Translations under genes and position numbers: made by a program | Assembly: GCF_005954645.2 (NCBI RefSeq) | Contig: NZ_CP040695.2 | Span: 2,790,001 to 2,854,000 of the forward strand | From: Nocardioides sp. S-1144 | Lineage (GTDB): Bacteria; Actinomycetota; Actinomycetes; Propionibacteriales; Nocardioidaceae | DNA length: 64,000 bases | Reading direction: 5' to 3' | Shown: positions 10,122 to 18,129 of the stretch, one piece after another | Layout: each line of letters opens with the position of its first letter | How positions within the stretch are numbered: position 1 is the stretch's first letter | The notes under the pieces: model-generated | What the model was told of the DNA's origin: nothing | Databases searched by the model: none | Seen by the model: the letters and a program-made list of their open reading frames with translations, nothing else

Positions 10122-11056
10122 GCCGGATCGCGGAGTCGATGTTCTGGATCGGTCGCTACGTCGAGCGCGCCGAGGACACCGCGCGGATCCTCGACGTGCA
10201 GACCTCCCTGCTCATCGAGGACGCCACCCTCGACGTCGACGAGACCTGCCACGGGCTGCTGTCGATCATGGGCGTCGAGGACGCCCCCGACCACGTCGAC
10301 CTCTCCCACGTGCTCAGCACGCTCGCCTACGACCTCGCCTCGCCGGTCTCGATCGCGGCGGCCATCGCGGCCGCCCGGGAGAGCGCCCGGCGGGCCCGCG
10401 AGACGCTGTCGGTGCCGCTGTGGGAGGCGATCAACACCACCTACCGCGACATCCTCTCCGGGCAGTTCGGCGCCCGGCGCACCCCGCACGTCTTCCAGTG
10501 GGTGCGCGAGCGCGCGGCGCTGATCAACGGCACCGCCGACGCGACGATGACGCGCGACGAGGGCTGGCAGTTCCTCATGCTCGGCCGGTGCATCGAGCGC
10601 GCCGACATGACCTCGCGCCTGGTCGCGACGGCGTCGGTCACCAGCGGCACCAGCGACCAGTGGACGAGCACGCTGCGCGCGTGCGGCGCCTACGAGGCCT
10701 TCCTGCGCACCTACCGCGGGCTCTCGACCGAGCGGGCGGCGGCGGAGTTCCTGCTGCTCGACCGGCTGTTCCCGCGGTCGGTGGTGTTCTCGCTCAACCG
10801 CGCCGAGCAGTGCCTCGACAACCTGGAGGCCTCCGGCTCCTCGGGCCAGCGGGCCGGGTTCCAGAACGAGGCGCAGCGGCTGCTCGGGCGCACCCGGGCC
10901 GAGCTCGAGTACCGTTCGCTCTCCGACGTCGTCGCCGACCTCCCGACCGAGATGGAGCGGCTGCAGCGCACCTGCGCCCTGGCCACCGAGGCGGTCACCC
11001 GCCGGTTCTTCGCGGGCGCCGAGGCGCTCGCCTGGCACGGGATGGGAGGGGCCTGA
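10115..11056 (+). CDS. Alpha-E domain protein
   Basis: A 313-residue all-helical alpha-E (DUF403) protein. It opens with LSRIAESMFWIGRYVERAEDTAR, which is close to family consensus, and contains FLMLGRCIERADMTSRL and the acidic helices that name the family. Start is GTG at 10115, overlapping the upstream ATP-grasp gene. The family is almost always encoded beside a permuted ATP-grasp and a transglutaminase, as here, and is thought to work with them in making or remodelling a peptide; the product is not known. Confidence 0.9.
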   Translation: MLSRIAESMFWIGRYVERAEDTARILDVQTSLLIEDATLDVDETCHGLLSIMGVEDAPDHVDLSHVLSTLAYDLASPVSIAAAIAAARESARRARETLSVPLWEAINTTYRDILSGQFGARRTPHVFQWVRERAALINGTADATMTRDEGWQFLMLGRCIERADMTSRLVATASVTSGTSDQWTSTLRACGAYEAFLRTYRGLSTERAAAEFLLLDRLFPRSVVFSLNRAEQCLDNLEASGSSGQRAGFQNEAQRLLGRTRAELEYRSLSDVVADLPTEMERLQRTCALATEAVTRRFFAGAEALAWHGMGGA

Positions 11057-11059
11057 CCC

Positions 11060-11905
11060 ATGTCGATGCAGCTGCGGATCACGCACACCACGACGTTCGA
11101 GTACGACGGCCGCTCGGTCGCGTCCTACAACCAGGCGCGGCTGACGCCGGTCACCACGCCCGAGCAGATCGTCGTCCACCACCGCCTCGAGGTCTCGCCG
11201 AAGCCGTGGACCTACGAGTACCGCGACTACTTCGGCGCGGCGGTGACGGCGTTCGAGGTCGTCGACCCGCACGAGGCGATGACGGTGCGGGCGACCTCGA
11301 CGGTGCAGACCAACCGACCCGCCGCACCACCGCCCTCGAGCACCTGGGAGGCGCTCGGCGCCCGCGAGGTCGCCGACCGCTGGACCGAGTTCCTGACGCT
11401 GCCCGACCTCGTCGCCCCGCCGGCCGACTTCGCCCAGCGCGCCCGGCAGGTCGCCGCCGACCACGAGCTCCCCGGCGAGGCCGCGCGCGACCTGTGCGCC
11501 CTGGTGCACGACGAGGTCGAGTTCGCGGCCGGCTCGACCGACGTCCGGGCGCCCGCGGCGGCCGCCTGGCAGCAGCGCGCCGGCGTCTGCCAGGACATGG
11601 TGCACCTCGTCGTCGGCGGGCTGCGGTCGGTGGGCATCCCCGCGCGCTACGTCTCGGGCTACGTGCACCCCGACGCCGCCCCCGTCGTCGGGGCGACCGT
11701 GTCGGGCTCCTCCCACGCCTGGGTCGAGTGGTGGGACGACGGCTGGCGCGCCTTCGACCCCTGCCACGACACGGAGCCCGACGACCGCTACGTCTCGCTG
11801 GCCCACGGGCGCGACTACGCCGACGTCCGGCCGATCAGCGGGATCTACTCGGGCGCCGCGACCCCCCGGATGACGGTGGCCGTCGACGTCACCCGTCTCG
11901 CCTGA
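11060..11905 (+). CDS. Transglutaminase-like cysteine protease family protein
   Basis: A 281-residue cytosolic transglutaminase-fold protein with the bacterial N-terminal domain (residues 1-85, beginning LRITHTTTFEYDG). The catalytic triad is complete: C177 in RAGVCQDMVHL, H219 in SSHAWVEWW and D233 in FDPCHD. In this gene context it is predicted to hydrolyse or form an isopeptide or amide bond in the product of the ATP-grasp protein. It starts four bases after the alpha-E stop, so the three genes are one transcription unit. Confidence 0.92.
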   Translation: MSMQLRITHTTTFEYDGRSVASYNQARLTPVTTPEQIVVHHRLEVSPKPWTYEYRDYFGAAVTAFEVVDPHEAMTVRATSTVQTNRPAAPPPSSTWEALGAREVADRWTEFLTLPDLVAPPADFAQRARQVAADHELPGEAARDLCALVHDEVEFAAGSTDVRAPAAAAWQQRAGVCQDMVHLVVGGLRSVGIPARYVSGYVHPDAAPVVGATVSGSSHAWVEWWDDGWRAFDPCHDTEPDDRYVSLAHGRDYADVRPISGIYSGAATPRMTVAVDVTRLA

Positions 11906-11906
11906 C

Positions 11907-13115
11907 GTGGGTGGCTCACACGCCCACCGGGCGGGGCACGACGACGCGGTCGAGGTCCAGCGCGGCCCGAAGACGGTGCTGCTCGCCTCGCTGGCCCTCG
12001 CCTTCCTGGTGACCGTGGTCGGCGTGGTGTGGCTCTGGCCCGACGGCGAGAAGGTCGACGACCTCTCGCAGGACGTGCAGTTCGCCGCGCCCGGCGTCAC
12101 CTTCCCCGCGGCGGAGGTGCTGGAGGTCGAGGAGCCGTGCCCCGACAACCAGCAGGCCGAGGGGTGCGGCACGATCCGCGTCCGCGTCAGCGAGGGCGAG
12201 GACGCCGGCACCGAGACCACCGCGCGCGGCGTGCCGCCCGACGTCCTCGAGAGCGACCTGCAGGTGGGCGACTCGGTCAAGCTGATCCGGACGCCGCCGC
12301 GCGCCGACGCCCCCGACGGCGGGGCGACCCTCAACTACTTCGGCACCGTCCGGACGCAGCCGGTGGCGCTGCTGCTGCTCGTCTTCGTGGTCGTCGTGCT
12401 CGCGGTGGCCCGGCTGCGCGGGCTGATGGCGCTCCTCGGTCTGGTGTTCAGCGCGGGGGTGATCGGGGTGTTCCTGCTGCCCGCGCTGCTGTCGGGCGAG
12501 TCGCCGGTGCTGGTCGGCATGATCGGGTCGGCGGCCATCATGTTCGTCGTCCTCTACACCACCCACGGGTGGTCGCTGCGTACCAGCGCCGCGCTCGGCG
12601 GCACCCTGGCCGGCATCGGACTGACGGCGCTGCTCGGCTCGTTCGCGGTCAGCAGCACCCGGCTGACCGGCGTCTCCGACGACGGGTCGCGGGTGCTGAG
12701 CACCTTCGCCGGCGACCTGACCTTCCCGGGCCTGTTCGCCTGCGCCATCATCATCGCGGGGCTCGGCGTGCTCAACGACGTCACGATCACCCAGGCCTCC
12801 GCGGTGTGGGAGATCCGGGCCGCGGCGCCGGCGATGTCGCGCGCGCGGGTCTTCGCCAGCGGCATGCGGATCGGCCGCGACCACATCGCCTCGACGATCT
12901 ACACGATCGTCTTCGCCTATGCGGGCACCGCCCTGACGGTGCTGCTCGTGCTGCGGCTCTACCAGAGCCCGTTCCTCGACCTGCTCGCCACCGAGGAGAT
13001 CGGCCAGGAGGTCGTCCGCACCCTCGCCACCAGCATCGCGCTCGTGCTCGCCGTGCCGCTCACCACGGCCATCGCGGTGGCCACGCTGCCACCGGGCCGC
13101 GACCCGGACCACTGA
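11907..13115 (+). CDS. YibE/F family membrane protein
   Basis: A 402-residue polytopic membrane protein. A first membrane segment (residues 25-43, VLLASLALAFLVTVVGVVWLW) is followed by an extracytoplasmic domain to about residue 145, then roughly seven hydrophobic helices. Family marks include LGLVFSAGVIGVFLLPALLSG and LGVLNDVTITQASAVWE. YibE/F proteins are putative transporters of unknown substrate. The GTG start follows the transglutaminase stop by one base, so it belongs to the same operon by position, but a functional link is uncertain. Confidence 0.86.
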   Translation: MGGSHAHRAGHDDAVEVQRGPKTVLLASLALAFLVTVVGVVWLWPDGEKVDDLSQDVQFAAPGVTFPAAEVLEVEEPCPDNQQAEGCGTIRVRVSEGEDAGTETTARGVPPDVLESDLQVGDSVKLIRTPPRADAPDGGATLNYFGTVRTQPVALLLLVFVVVVLAVARLRGLMALLGLVFSAGVIGVFLLPALLSGESPVLVGMIGSAAIMFVVLYTTHGWSLRTSAALGGTLAGIGLTALLGSFAVSSTRLTGVSDDGSRVLSTFAGDLTFPGLFACAIIIAGLGVLNDVTITQASAVWEIRAAAPAMSRARVFASGMRIGRDHIASTIYTIVFAYAGTALTVLLVLRLYQSPFLDLLATEEIGQEVVRTLATSIALVLAVPLTTAIAVATLPPGRDPDH

Positions 13116-13196
13116 GCCCGACGCCGCCGGCCCGGTCCGGGCTCCCCCGTCCTGGGGATCCTGGGCCACGGGCGGTCGGCCGGCGACCGGTCGGCG

Positions 13197-13202
13197 TAGC
13201 GT
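13197..13202 (+). promoter_or_regulatory. -10 element of the cupin-like gene (leaderless)
   Basis: TAGCGT ends six bases before the ATG at 13209. There is no Shine-Dalgarno sequence, in keeping with a leaderless transcript. Confidence 0.4.
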
Positions 13203-13208
13203 CCGACC

Positions 13209-13553
13209 ATGTCGCCGGACCCGGTCGAGTCGCTCCCGCAGCACTACCGCGTCGTCCTCGAGAACGAGCGGGTGCGGGTCCTCGAGTACACCGACCACCC
13301 GGGCCAGCAGACGACGACCCACCGGCACCCCGACAGCGTGATGATCACGCTGTCGTCCTTCCGCCGGACGTTGCGGGCCGACGACTCCGAGCTCGACGTC
13401 GAGCTCCCGGCCGGCACGGCGCGGTGGCTCGACGCCCAGGAGCACAGCGGCCACAACACCGGCGACACCGACACCCACGTCATGTTCGTGGAGCTCAAGG
13501 AGCCCGCCGGTCACGGTCCCCGACGTCCGGCGCGGGTCGGGCCGACCGACTGA
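13209..13553 (+). CDS. Cupin-like small cytoplasmic protein
   Basis: A 114-residue protein with a single predicted beta-barrel. The stretch VVLENERVRVLEYTDHPGQQTTTHRHPDSVMITL is the first cupin motif, with histidines H38 and H40 as likely metal ligands, and AQEHSGHNTGDTDTHVMFVELK is the second. Function is unknown; such small cupins often bind metal and a small ligand. It is a single gene immediately upstream of the RNase P RNA, with which it shares orientation. Confidence 0.75.
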   Translation: MSPDPVESLPQHYRVVLENERVRVLEYTDHPGQQTTTHRHPDSVMITLSSFRRTLRADDSELDVELPAGTARWLDAQEHSGHNTGDTDTHVMFVELKEPAGHGPRRPARVGPTD

Positions 13554-13593
13554 CGCAGCGGCCGACGACCACGTCCGGGCGGCGGCGTACCGC

Positions 13594-13599
13594 TATCCT
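13594..13599 (+). promoter_or_regulatory. -10 element of rnpB
   Basis: TATCCT lies six bases before the base at which the P1 helix of RNase P RNA begins (13606), which fits the expected promoter-to-start spacing. Confidence 0.45.
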
Positions 13600-13605
13600 G
13601 CTCGA

Positions 13606-13976
13606 GCGAACGGGCCGGCCGGGCGACCGCGTTGGGGAGACCCACCGAGGAAGGTCCGGGCTCCGCAGAGCAGGGCGGTGGGTAACACCCACCCGGGGCA
13701 ACCCGCGGGACAGTGCCACAGAGAACAGACCGCCTCCCGAGGGCAACCGAGGGAGGTAAGGGTGAAACGGTGGAGCAAGAGACCACCAGCACGCCGGGTG
13801 ACCGGCGTGGCTCGGCAAACCCCGTCCGGAGCAAGATCAGACAGCGCACGTCCGAGGGCTGCTCGCCCGAGTGCGCGGGTAGATCGCTGGAGGCCGTCGG
13901 CAACGGCGGTCGTAGATGGATGGTCGCCCCTCGGCTCGCCGAGGACAGAACCCGGCCTACAGGCCGGCCCGTTCGC
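13606..13976 (+). ncRNA. rnpB: RNase P RNA, bacterial type A
   Basis: The catalytic RNA of ribonuclease P, which trims 5' leaders of tRNA precursors. The ends pair exactly: 15 bases at 13606-13620 are the reverse complement of 13962-13976 (helix P1). Between them the universal core is easy to read: GAGGAAGGTCCGGGCTCC (CR-I), ACAGTGCCACAGAGAACAGACC, AAGGGTGAAACGGTG, GGAGCAAGATCAGACAG, and near the end AGGACAGAACCCGGCCTACAG. A length near 371 nt fits a high-GC actinobacterial RNA. Exact mature ends are inferred from P1. Open frames on either strand across it are coincidental. Confidence 0.96.
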
Positions 13977-14105
13977 ACACGTGCTGTGACCTGCGACGCG
14001 CAGGCCAGCGACCGCTCGGTGACCGCAAACGACGGTTGAGGCGCGTTTTCCGTGCAGGAGTGACCACCCAGGAGTCGGGCGGATGCTTCGTTCTCCACAG
14101 GTGAA

Positions 14106-14144
14106 TCGAACACACTGTCGATTGTCGGTGGTGGCGCCTAGAAT
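14106..14144 (+). promoter_or_regulatory. Promoter and degenerate SOS-like site of the HNH gene
   Basis: TAGAAT (14139-14144) ends six bases before the ATG at 14151, giving a leaderless mRNA. Upstream, 14106-14121 reads TCGAACACACTGTCGA; its left half matches the actinobacterial LexA half-site TCGAAC exactly, while the right half has two mismatches to GTTCGA. Real LexA binding is uncertain. Confidence 0.4.
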
Positions 14145-14150
14145 CAGGCC

Positions 14151-15377
14151 ATGAGCAAGCACCCCGGCGACCGCCGCGACGGGCACCCCGTCGCCCGGTT
14201 CGTCGCGCTGCTCGAGACCGAGCTCGCGGCCCTGGTGGACGCCCCGACCTGGTCGCTGGACCCTGCGACGACGGCCGACCTGGTGCCGCGGCTGGCCGGG
14301 CTCGTGGCCGGGGTGCAGGAGCTCGAGGCCCGGGTGGTCGGGCACGCCGGGGTGCTGGACCTGCCGGCTTCGATCGGGGCGCGGTCGCTCGCGGTGTGGC
14401 TCGCGCGGACCACCCGCGTCACGGGCGCGGAGGCGTCGCGGAAGGCTCGCCTGGCCGGGGATCTGGCCGCTCACGAATCCTTGCGGGTGGCGATGGCCGA
14501 GGGACGGGTGCACGGCGAGCAGGCCAAGGTCATTGCCGCTGCGGTCGGGGACCTCGACGGCGAACACTTCTCGTGGCGCGAGAAGGCCGAGGCGCACCTG
14601 CTCGACGAGGCGGCGCACCACGACGCGCACGACCTCAAGACCCTCGGCCGGCGGATCCTGGAGACCCTGGACCCCGACAAGGCCGACGAGCACGAGGCGC
14701 GCCTGCTGGAGGCCGAGGAGGCGAGGGCGCGGAAGAAGGCTCGCTTCGCGATGTGGGACGACGGCGAGGGTCTCGCCCACGGCCGGTTCACCCTGCCGTC
14801 GGCGCAGGCCTCGATGCTGCGCAAGGCACTCACCGCGATCGCGGCTCCCAAGCACGTGCGCGCCGAGCACGGCGCCGGGACCTACGACCACGAGCGACCG
14901 ACGCCGGAGAAGCTGGGGCTCGCGTTTGGCGAGTACGTCGAGCGCTACCCCGCCGACCAGCTGCCCGCCATGGGCGGGGTCAACGCCACCGTGGTCGTGA
15001 CGATGACCCTCGACACGCTCAACGGTGGGCTCGCAGCGGCCCACCTCGACACCGGTCTCGCGCTCGCACCCGACCAGGCCCGCCGGATGGCCTGCGAAGC
15101 AGGGATCATCCCCGCCGTCCTCGACGGCGCCGGCCACGTCCTCGACCTGGGCCGGAGGCGGCGGTTCCACACCCCGGCCCAACGCCTCGCGATCACCCTC
15201 GAGCAGCAGCACTGCCAACACCCGACCTGCACCACACCCGCCGCCTACTGCCACACCCACCACACGACGCCCTGGTCCCAGGGCGGCACCACCAACACCC
15301 ACGACGCCGTCCTCCTCTGCCCCTTCCACCACCACCAGACCCACGCCACCGGAGACACCCACCCGTTGCGGACGTAA
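14151..15377 (+). CDS. HNH endonuclease signature protein with DUF222 domain (13E12-type)
   Basis: A 408-residue protein of the 13E12/DUF222 family. An N-terminal helical DUF222 region runs from about residue 15 to 300 (ARSLAVWLARTTRVTGAEAS and VAMAEGRVHGEQAKVIA are typical). The C-terminal HNH module has CQHPTC, CHTHHTTPWSQGG and NTHDAVLLCPFHHHQTH, so zinc-type cysteines and the catalytic His pair are intact. The family is abundant and multi-copy in actinobacteria; its role is unknown, and some mycobacterial members respond to DNA damage. It follows rnpB directly and reads from an apparently leaderless promoter. Confidence 0.93.
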   Translation: MSKHPGDRRDGHPVARFVALLETELAALVDAPTWSLDPATTADLVPRLAGLVAGVQELEARVVGHAGVLDLPASIGARSLAVWLARTTRVTGAEASRKARLAGDLAAHESLRVAMAEGRVHGEQAKVIAAAVGDLDGEHFSWREKAEAHLLDEAAHHDAHDLKTLGRRILETLDPDKADEHEARLLEAEEARARKKARFAMWDDGEGLAHGRFTLPSAQASMLRKALTAIAAPKHVRAEHGAGTYDHERPTPEKLGLAFGEYVERYPADQLPAMGGVNATVVVTMTLDTLNGGLAAAHLDTGLALAPDQARRMACEAGIIPAVLDGAGHVLDLGRRRRFHTPAQRLAITLEQQHCQHPTCTTPAAYCHTHHTTPWSQGGTTNTHDAVLLCPFHHHQTHATGDTHPLRT

Positions 15378-15403
15378 CCGCTCCCAGGGATCGGTCGGTC
15401 CGC

Positions 15404-15426
15404 GACCCGAAAATCCCGTTCGGGTC
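15404..15426 (+). terminator. Hairpin after the HNH gene
   Basis: Arms GACCCGAA (15404-15411) and TTCGGGTC (15419-15426) enclose a seven-base loop, 27 bases after the stop of the HNH gene. It is a plausible short terminator without a U-tract. Confidence 0.45.
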
Positions 15427-15446
15427 CTCGGCCGCGGGGGCGGAGG

Positions 15447-15452
15447 TACAAT
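15447..15452 (+). promoter_or_regulatory. Probable -10 element of the ice-binding protein/sortase pair
   Basis: TACAAT, the best consensus -10 hexamer in this intergenic stretch, lies 84 bases before the start codon. It would give a leader of about 78 nt. No clear -35 hexamer is visible upstream. Confidence 0.4.
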
Positions 15453-15536
15453 GTGTCAACACTCTGCTTTGTCACGTGTCCGGAACGTCGGCCGCCGGCT
15501 CGGCGGTCCACGTTCGACCTCGTGACCGGAGCACCC

Positions 15537-16637
15537 ATGCCCCTCGCCCTCCCCCCGTTCCGCCGTCGTCTCGGCGCCTCGCTGGCTCTCGGAGTCGCAG
15601 GCTGGCTCGTCCTGGCGCCGGCTGCCGGTGTCGCCCACGCCGAGCCCACCGTCGTCCCGCTGGGCGTGGCCAAGGAGTTCTCGGTCCTCGCCGGCTCCAC
15701 GATCACCAACACCGGCCCCTCGACGGTCAACCGCAGCATCGGCCTCTTCCCGGGTACCGACATCACCGGGGCCGGCTCGCTCGTCGTCGGCGGCACGACC
15801 CACGCCGGCGACCAGCGCGCCCGGACCGCCAAGTCCGACCTGACGACGGCCTACAACAACGCCGCCGGACAGACGCCGAGGATCGCCGCCGACAGCGAGC
15901 TGGCCGGCGAGACCCTCGTCGGTGGCATCTACCGACGTCCGGCCGCCATGGCCCTGAACGGCGCCCTCACCCTCGACGGCCAGAACGACCCCGACTCGGT
16001 GTGGGTCTTCCAGGCCGGCTCCACGCTCACCGCCGGCTCCGGCAGCTCGATCGTGCTCGTGCGGGGCGCCGACGCGTGCAACGTCTTCTGGCAGGTGGGC
16101 AGCTCGGCCACCATCGGCACCACGACCCGCTTCGTCGGCACGATCATGGCCGACCAGAGCATCACCATGCAGACCGGTGCCCGGCTCCGAGGACGCGCGC
16201 TGGCACGCATCGGGGCCGTCACGCTCGACACGAACGTGATCACCTCGCCGCAGTGCGACGACGACGACACCGACGGTGGTGGCGACGGCGGCACCGACGG
16301 CGGTGGCGACGGCGGCTCCGACGGCGGTGGCGACGGTGGTAGCGACGGCGGCGACAACGGTGGCGACGGTGGTAGCGACGGCGGCGACAACGGTGGCGAC
16401 GGCGGCGGAGACAACGGCGGAAACGGCGGCGGAGACAACGGCGGAAACGGCGGCGGAGACAGCAGTGGCGGAGACGGTGGCGGCCAGATCGCCAACCCGC
16501 CGTCCGGTGGCGTCCCCACGGGCGAGGCCGCGGACGCTGCCGGCGGACAGCCGGCGACCCTCGTGCTCACGACCGCACTCGCGGGCGCGCTCGCACTGGC
16601 CGGGACGGCCGTCCTCCGGCGTCGCCGGTCCTGGTGA
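15537..16637 (+). CDS. Ice-binding-like (DUF3494) surface protein with C-terminal sorting signal
   Basis: A 366-residue secreted protein. A signal peptide (about residues 1-36, cut after AAGVAHA) precedes a DUF3494 beta-solenoid (residues 37-240; ATVxxx-type motifs such as FSVLAGSTITNTGPSTVN, AYNNAAGQ, WVFQAGSTL and QVGSSATIGTTTRFVGTIMA). Then come a DDDD step, a long Asp/Gly/Ser/Asn linker and a tail with GGVPTGEA, a hydrophobic helix and RRRR, the layout of a sortase substrate. The ATG has GGAG six bases upstream. Its stop overlaps the GTG of a class F sortase (GTGA). DUF3494 proteins include ice-binding and adhesive proteins; ice binding itself is not demonstrated. Confidence 0.88.
   Translation: MPLALPPFRRRLGASLALGVAGWLVLAPAAGVAHAEPTVVPLGVAKEFSVLAGSTITNTGPSTVNRSIGLFPGTDITGAGSLVVGGTTHAGDQRARTAKSDLTTAYNNAAGQTPRIAADSELAGETLVGGIYRRPAAMALNGALTLDGQNDPDSVWVFQAGSTLTAGSGSSIVLVRGADACNVFWQVGSSATIGTTTRFVGTIMADQSITMQTGARLRGRALARIGAVTLDTNVITSPQCDDDDTDGGGDGGTDGGGDGGSDGGGDGGSDGGDNGGDGGSDGGDNGGDGGGDNGGNGGGDNGGNGGGDSSGGDGGGQIANPPSGGVPTGEAADAAGGQPATLVLTTALAGALALAGTAVLRRRRSW
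16270..16482 (+). repeat. Gly/Asp/Asn-coding tandem repeats in the ice-binding-like protein
   Basis: Imperfect 9-, 12- and 15-base repeats of GGTGGCGAC/GGCGGC/AGCGAC type encode units such as DGGGDGGS and GGDNGGDG. They form a flexible, acidic spacer that probably lifts the folded domain away from the cell wall. Such tracts change length easily by slippage. Confidence 0.8.
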
Positions 16638-17362
16638 CCCAGCACCGACGGGCACGCCGTCGGTCGGGCTTCGTCGCGGCAGCACTGGCGGCGGGAGCCA
16701 CGGCCGCGGTCGTGACGGCGACGACGTTCCTCATCGCGACGGGTCCGACGTCCGGGGCGGGACCGGACGCGCGCACGTCGGCGCTGACGTCGTCGGACGC
16801 GACGTCGACGACGGCCGCGGCCCAGTCGCGTCCCGCACCGACGCGACCCGCCGGCGCGAAGGCTGACGGGAAGGCAGCCGACCGCCCGGTCGTGCCCGCC
16901 CTGCTGCCGCAGTCCCACCCCGAGCGCCTGCTCATCCCGACCATCGACGTCGACGTCGAGGTCATGGACCTCGGCCTCCTGCCGGACGGGACGCTCGAGG
17001 TGCCTCCTGGGGCGTTCCCGGCCGGCTGGTACGACGGCTCCCCCACTCCCGGCGAGCTCGGACCGGCCATCCTCGCCGGCCACGTGCACTACGACGAGAC
17101 GCCCGGGGTCTTCGAGCGCCTCGGCGAGCTCGACGCGGGCGACGAGGTGGAGGTGCTCCGCGCGGACGGGAGCACGGCGTCCTTCACCGTCACGCGCACC
17201 GAGGACTACGCCAAGAGCGCCTTCCCGACCGACACCGTCTACGGCGACATCGACCACGCCGGGCTGCGCCTGATCACCTGCGGCGGCCTCGACGCGGAGA
17301 CCGGCGCCTACGAGGACAACGTCGTCGTCTTCGCCGAGCTCACGGGCACCGCCTCGCCGTGA
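16634..17362 (+). CDS. Class F sortase
   Basis: A 242-residue membrane-anchored transpeptidase. One N-terminal membrane segment (about residues 13-36) and a Ser/Thr/Pro-rich stalk precede the sortase barrel from residue 98 (RLLIPTIDVDVEVMDLGL). The catalytic histidine is H150 in ILAGHVHYDETPGVF, and the cysteine is C216 in RLITCGG. The segment after the cysteine reads TGAYEDNVVVFAEL; at the place where I expect the active-site arginine (YRDN in relatives as I recall them) there is Glu227. The gene overlaps the upstream surface protein by four bases, which makes that protein its obvious substrate. Confidence 0.86.
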   Translation: MTQHRRARRRSGFVAAALAAGATAAVVTATTFLIATGPTSGAGPDARTSALTSSDATSTTAAAQSRPAPTRPAGAKADGKAADRPVVPALLPQSHPERLLIPTIDVDVEVMDLGLLPDGTLEVPPGAFPAGWYDGSPTPGELGPAILAGHVHYDETPGVFERLGELDAGDEVEVLRADGSTASFTVTRTEDYAKSAFPTDTVYGDIDHAGLRLITCGGLDAETGAYEDNVVVFAELTGTASP

Positions 17363-17462
17363 CGGCGGGCGCGTCCCCGGCCGGGCCGATGAGTCCGGCA
17401 CCGGCGGACGGTCCATGCTGGTGCGGCCAACGACGGCCGCCGCACCGCCACGAGGAGCACCG

Positions 17463-18104
17463 ATGACCCAGCAGGTCCGCGTCCACAACTTCGCCGTGTC
17501 CAGCGACGGGTACGCCGCCGGCGAGGGGCAGAGCCTCGAGCGCCCCTTCGGCCACGCCGACCCGATGCGGATGATGAGCTGGGCGGGCGCGACGGCGAGC
17601 TGGCCGAACCGGACCGACCCCGGCGGCAGCCGCGGCCTGGAGGACTACCTGGTTCGCGAGTTCCACCGCAACATCGGCGCCGAGATCATGGGGCGCAACA
17701 AGTTCGGTCCCCACCGCGGCCCCTGGACCGACCACGAGTGGCAGGGCTGGTGGGGCGCCGAGCCGCCCTTCCACACCCCGGTCCTCGTGATGACCCACCA
17801 CGAGCGGCCGTCGTTCACGCTGTCGGACACGACCTTCCACTTCGTCGGCGGCAGCCCGGCCGAGGTCCTGGAGCGGGCCCTCGCGGCCGCCGACGGCAAG
17901 GACGTCCGGCTCGGCGGTGGGGCCGACACCGTGCGGCAGTTCCTGGACGCCGGCCTGGTCGACACCCTGCACGTCGCCGTCGCACCGGTCGAGCTCGGCG
18001 TCGGCTCCCGGCTGTGGGAGTCCCCCGACGAGCTCGACGACCGCTACCACCACGACGTCGTCCCGCGCCCGGACGGCACGGTGCACCACCTGTACTGGCG
18101 CTGA
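17463..18104 (+). CDS. Dihydrofolate reductase family protein (RibD C-terminal-like)
   Basis: A 213-residue protein with the DHFR/RibD reductase fold: VHNFAVSSDGYAAGEGQSLERPFG at the N-terminus, IGAEIMGRNKFGPHRGPW (cofactor region), PVLVMTHHERP and VRLGGGADTVRQFLDAGLVDTLHVAVAPVELG. Such stand-alone proteins probably use NADPH to reduce an unidentified substrate; they do not replace folate DHFR. The start has GAGGAG six bases upstream. It converges on the SRPBCC gene, 25 bases away. Confidence 0.88.
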   Translation: MTQQVRVHNFAVSSDGYAAGEGQSLERPFGHADPMRMMSWAGATASWPNRTDPGGSRGLEDYLVREFHRNIGAEIMGRNKFGPHRGPWTDHEWQGWWGAEPPFHTPVLVMTHHERPSFTLSDTTFHFVGGSPAEVLERALAAADGKDVRLGGGADTVRQFLDAGLVDTLHVAVAPVELGVGSRLWESPDELDDRYHHDVVPRPDGTVHHLYWR

Positions 18105-18129
18105 CCGCGCACCGGCCACCCGGCCGGGA

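Noticed and set aside
9482..12334. A 950-codon minus-strand frame opposite the ATP-grasp/alpha-E/transglutaminase genes.
   Set aside because: Low-complexity Arg/Gly/Val-rich translation typical of antisense GC-rich DNA; the plus-strand genes have clear domains.
13511..14113. Open frames on both strands across the RNase P RNA.
   Set aside because: The conserved RNA core and exact P1 pairing identify rnpB; the frames have no domain or start context.
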